NCBI GenBank assembly: GCA_017467085.1
Contig: JAFTSW010000031.1
Location: forward strand, 1-34,248
Length of the DNA stretch: 34,248 bases
Reading direction: 5' to 3'
Origin: Clostridia bacterium
Lineage (GTDB): Bacteria > Bacillota > Clostridia > Oscillospirales > CAG-272
Below are positions 31,832 through 34,248 of the stretch, piece after piece. Within the stretch, counting starts at the first letter, position 1. Each line of letters starts with the position of its first letter. The notes beneath the pieces are model-generated. The model made no database searches. It worked only from the letters and a program-made list of their open reading frames with translations, and was not told the origin of the DNA. Both the position numbers and the translations under genes were made by a program.

Positions 31832-32860
31832 ATGAAAAAATGGACGAGATTTTTAGCGACAATATTAGTTTTCATTCTTGCCTTTTCGCTGATGACCGCC
31901 TGCAACGGCGGTAATGGCGGTAATGGCGGTAACGGTGGTAACAGCGGCAACGGGGGCGGAGGCTCCCGTGATGTTGGCGGCGGCGACAATGGCGGCGGCG
32001 ACAATGGCGGCAACGGTGGCGGCGGCGCTGTGACGCCTACCGTTTCCAGCGAGCAGGTGATTACCCAATCGGTTGCCAAGATGGAGGAGCTGATGGGTAT
32101 TGAGGGCGGAAGCGCCACGGTGAAAACGGGCTTCCTTCTGCCTAACTATTCCATTTCCTACCAGAACGAGCGGCTTTCCGTTCTGCGCGGCTCGGGCATC
32201 GGCTTGTATTTTGCCCAATACCTGGCGGACGGGGACCGTGGCTTTGCTGACGGGGTTATTTACGGCGACCACGTAGCGGAGCAGGGCGTGACGGCGAGCT
32301 TCTACGCCAAAAAGACGGTGACCGACAAGGGCGTTGACGTGGTGATGGAAATGCACCAGCAGGGACAGGACGCCAGCCCCATTTACATCTATTTTGAATA
32401 CGATTACGCGCGGCAGCTGCCTCTGCGTACCACCATCGTTTCGGTGGGCGAGGCAGGAACGTCATACAATCTTGCCGTTGCCAGCTTTGATTACGTGGAA
32501 AACCTGGCATACAGCTACAACGTGACGCTGAACGTGACGGATATGGCCGCCTTTAAGGCGGTGCTTGCCGCCAAGAGCTTTGATTTTGCTACCTTCTGCA
32601 GCTACGAGATTACCCGCTACAATTTTGCGGTGCTTGACCCTGCGGCAGGAACGATAGAAAATTATAGCTATATGGAAGGACAGAACGGTGAGAACCTGGG
32701 CACCGAGGCGCAGGTTTCCGCACTCTACGCCACCCTGTACGCCAAGGTTAAGGACGCGTGCGTCCCCGTTGACCTCTTGGATACCGCTTCCGCTACGCAA
32801 AAGACCTATTACGCGGAGATGTGGAGCTACGGCGCAGGGCGTGTCGGTCAGATTCAGTGA
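31832..32860 (+). CDS. Putative lipoprotein with Asn-Gly linker
   Basis: A 342-residue secreted lipoprotein. The signal is MKKWTR, a hydrophobic core and the lipobox LMTAC with C24 as the lipid-modified residue. A flexible Asn/Gly/Asp linker follows (residues about 25-65, NGG repeats), then a beta-rich domain of about 275 residues with no family that I recognise. The start ATG has GGAAAGGAG upstream; a longer in-frame start at 31643 would put the low-complexity tract in the protein. It is probably a surface solute- or polymer-binding protein, but that is a guess. Confidence 0.8.
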   Translation: MKKWTRFLATILVFILAFSLMTACNGGNGGNGGNGGNSGNGGGGSRDVGGGDNGGGDNGGNGGGGAVTPTVSSEQVITQSVAKMEELMGIEGGSATVKTGFLLPNYSISYQNERLSVLRGSGIGLYFAQYLADGDRGFADGVIYGDHVAEQGVTASFYAKKTVTDKGVDVVMEMHQQGQDASPIYIYFEYDYARQLPLRTTIVSVGEAGTSYNLAVASFDYVENLAYSYNVTLNVTDMAAFKAVLAAKSFDFATFCSYEITRYNFAVLDPAAGTIENYSYMEGQNGENLGTEAQVSALYATLYAKVKDACVPVDLLDTASATQKTYYAEMWSYGAGRVGQIQ

Positions 32861-32865
32861 TTGGT

Positions 32866-33172
32866 GTTGCGCCTTTGGGCGCACCGCATCGGGATACATC
32901 CGCGTAGGCGTATGTATCTCCTATTGAATTTGTCAAGGGCAAATATATCCAGCGGACGAATCCGCATATCCACAAAAAGAGCAAGATAGAGGAAAAAATC
33001 CTTCTGTCTTGCTCTTTTGATTTTGATGAAAAGGGAATGAATGGGCTTGCCCCGTTTCCTTCATGCACGATAGGGCAATTCATGGCGAAGAGCTGTAAGC
33101 TCTCAGCCTTTCAAAAATCCCAAAGGGCTTTATTTCATGGCGTTGCGCTCTTGGCGCAACGCCAACGCCTTA
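32866..33172. repeat. Hairpin array D between convergent genes
   Basis: Inverted repeats include TGCGCC/GGCGCA near 32866-32881, GATACAT-cCGC/GCGt-ATGTATC near 32892-32917, ATTTG/CAAAT, GCGGA/TCCGC (32952-32965), the terminator stem 32974-33018, GGGC/GCCC near 33042, AGAGCT/AGCTCT near 33085-33101, a 10-bp GGCGTTGCGC/GCGCAACGCC stem near 33138-33162, and AACGC/GCGTT at the amidohydrolase stop. No gene is seen. Confidence 0.7.
32974..33018. terminator. Bidirectional terminator between lipoprotein and amidohydrolase
   Basis: AAAAGAGCAAGA (32975-32986) pairs with TCTTGCTCTTTT (33007-33018), with A- and T-runs at both ends. Confidence 0.75.
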
Positions 33173-34075
33173 CAGCGTTAAGCCCAGCTGGCGAATGGCG
33201 TTTTCGTGGGTAATCTGGTTATAGGCGGTTTTGGTGATGACGCCGCGGTCAAGCCATTCCTTGAGCTTGCCGATGAGGGGAACCTTCTGGTCGGGTCCGC
33301 AAAGGTCGGTGCCGAAGTACATACGCTCGGAGAACTCGCGGATAAATTCGGCGGTGTAATTCTCGTCACGGGTCAAGGCGTTGTAGGCGGTGCCGTCAGA
33401 AAGGTCGAGGTGCAGGTTGGGGTAGCGGCGGCAGAGCTTGGCGATGACGCCCTCCTCCTTGATGGGACCGCGGTTGACGCAGGCGGGGGACACCTGGCCG
33501 CTGTTGAACCTATAAGGGACACAGCGCTCGCCGGGGGTTTCCAGCTTTGCGATTTCAGCCCAGAAGGCGGGGCCGTGGCCAAAGTAGGTCAGCTTGGGGA
33601 AGCGGCGCAGGGTCAGCTCGGTGGCAGGAAGCCCGGGGTCATCGTAGAGCCCGAAGTTGTTGTCGGGCATACCCGTGCCATCGGTGGTGACCGAAAGCCC
33701 CGCCACCTCGCAGGCGCGGAACAGGTTTTGCACCTTGGGGTCGTCCAAGCGCATATTGGGCATTACCTCGCCCACACCCCGACAGCCCTGCTCCTTGTAA
33801 TAGGCAAGGAACTCCTCTAAGGGAGAGAAGGGAGAGTTGAAATAGGAACGGGGGTCCACGTTGCAGAAGGGAATGATTTTGTCGGGATAGGCTCTTGCCA
33901 TATCCAGAATGTCCTCGGTGTTCTGGGGAATATAAATCTCGGGGCTGACGATGGGCTGCACCACCGCCATATCAATGCCCAGCTCCTCGTTTCGCTTCAA
34001 AAGCTCGGGCAGGGTGCAAAAGCCGTAAAAGGGGTTCTTGACACGGTATGCGTGGGTATGGATGTCGATAAGCAT
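33170..34075 (-). CDS. Amidohydrolase-family (TIM-barrel) protein
   Basis: A 301-residue metal-dependent hydrolase of the amidohydrolase-2 type. It begins MLIDIHTHAY, giving the H-x-H metal motif at residues 6-8. A KVQNLFRACEVAGLSVTTD segment, GHGP (histidine ligand region), DLSDGTAYNAL and the GTDLCGPDQ aspartate motif follow, ending in the usual NAIRQLGL. It likely hydrolyses or decarboxylates a small organic acid or sugar derivative; the substrate is not evident. AAAGGAG precedes the ATG. It begins 32 bases after the sialidase-like gene stop on the same strand, suggesting linkage to host-glycan breakdown. Confidence 0.88.
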   Translation of the reverse strand: MLIDIHTHAYRVKNPFYGFCTLPELLKRNEELGIDMAVVQPIVSPEIYIPQNTEDILDMARAYPDKIIPFCNVDPRSYFNSPFSPLEEFLAYYKEQGCRGVGEVMPNMRLDDPKVQNLFRACEVAGLSVTTDGTGMPDNNFGLYDDPGLPATELTLRRFPKLTYFGHGPAFWAEIAKLETPGERCVPYRFNSGQVSPACVNRGPIKEEGVIAKLCRRYPNLHLDLSDGTAYNALTRDENYTAEFIREFSERMYFGTDLCGPDQKVPLIGKLKEWLDRGVITKTAYNQITHENAIRQLGLTL

Positions 34076-34107
34076 AGGGACTCTCCTTTATGTATGTTTT
34101 TGGGGGG

Positions 34108-34248
34108 TTATGCCAGCTCGTGGCGGTAAATCTTGGTGATTTTGGTGGCGTTGAGGCAATGGGTGCCCCCGTCACTGTGGTAGTAGGATACGAGAATGCC
34201 GTCCTCGGCTTCGCAGATGGCGGGATAGCAATAGCTGTCTGCCGTACC
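34108..34248 (-). CDS. C-terminal end of a sialidase-like (BNR repeat) protein
   Basis: The window ends inside a minus-strand gene; 46 residues and the stop TAA (34108-34110) are present. The visible part contains SYCYPAICEAEDGILVSYYH and a C-terminal ITKIYRHEL, which resembles the last beta-propeller blade of exo-sialidases and related BNR-repeat proteins (Y-P-A-I-x-E-x-x-D-G-x-L-V-x-Y-Y pattern). Only this end can be judged, so enzyme activity is not established. It is upstream of, and probably co-transcribed with, the amidohydrolase gene. Confidence 0.7.
   Translation of the reverse strand, partial: GTADSYCYPAICEAEDGILVSYYHSDGGTHCLNATKITKIYRHELA

Overview
The window is a replication-origin neighbourhood of a Firmicutes (Clostridia-like) chromosome with moderately high GC, probably an uncultured gut bacterium. 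The basis is the parA-parB-dnaA-dnaN-recF-remB-gyrB-gyrA order (close to the Bacillus/Clostridium order), RNase J, strong AGGAGG-type ribosome sites, TTGACA/TATAAT promoters, and host-glycan genes (two GH20 hexosaminidases, the end of a sialidase-like protein). A Christensenellales-type or related lineage is a guess; the sequence does not fix the taxon.

Layout. 1-300: a palindromic repeat whose ends look like tRNA T-arms. 304-2172: parA and parB. 2593-11846: dnaA, dnaN, recF, remB, gyrB, gyrA, with a probable oriC unwinding region between dnaA and dnaN (about 4099-4466). 11919-13479: a lipoprotein, an XRE regulator and a small membrane protein. 13604-18894: RNase J with a lysine-rich N-terminal extension, glutamate dehydrogenase, and a CPA2-type antiporter. 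19312-22863: two tandem GH20 genes on the minus strand with matching promoters. 23147-24788: a metallophosphoesterase and an AT-rich small zinc-ribbon membrane protein. 25075: tRNA-Ser(UGA). 25432-27807: slipin then rtcB (minus). 28114-28257: a structured RNA-like stretch ending in a T-arm-like hairpin. 28424-31342: a four-gene minus operon (zinc-ribbon protein, YjbR-like protein, two WYL regulators). 31832-32860: a second lipoprotein. 33170-34248: amidohydrolase and the 3' end of a sialidase-like gene (minus).

How it works together. The left third is the replication/segregation/topology core, co-directional on the plus strand from dnaN onward. From 19 kb the window turns accessory and mostly minus-strand. 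The most interesting accessory locus is slipin-RtcB (RNA ligase) with a tRNA-like RNA candidate directly upstream and a WYL-WYL regulatory operon beyond it: a plausible RNA-damage sensing and repair module.

The strongest unexplained structural signal is a set of dense intergenic hairpin arrays (18896-19296, 21008-21244, 24809-25079, 25208-25420, 32866-33172). They share stem and loop words, appear in both orientations, and in one pair show compensatory base-pair changes.
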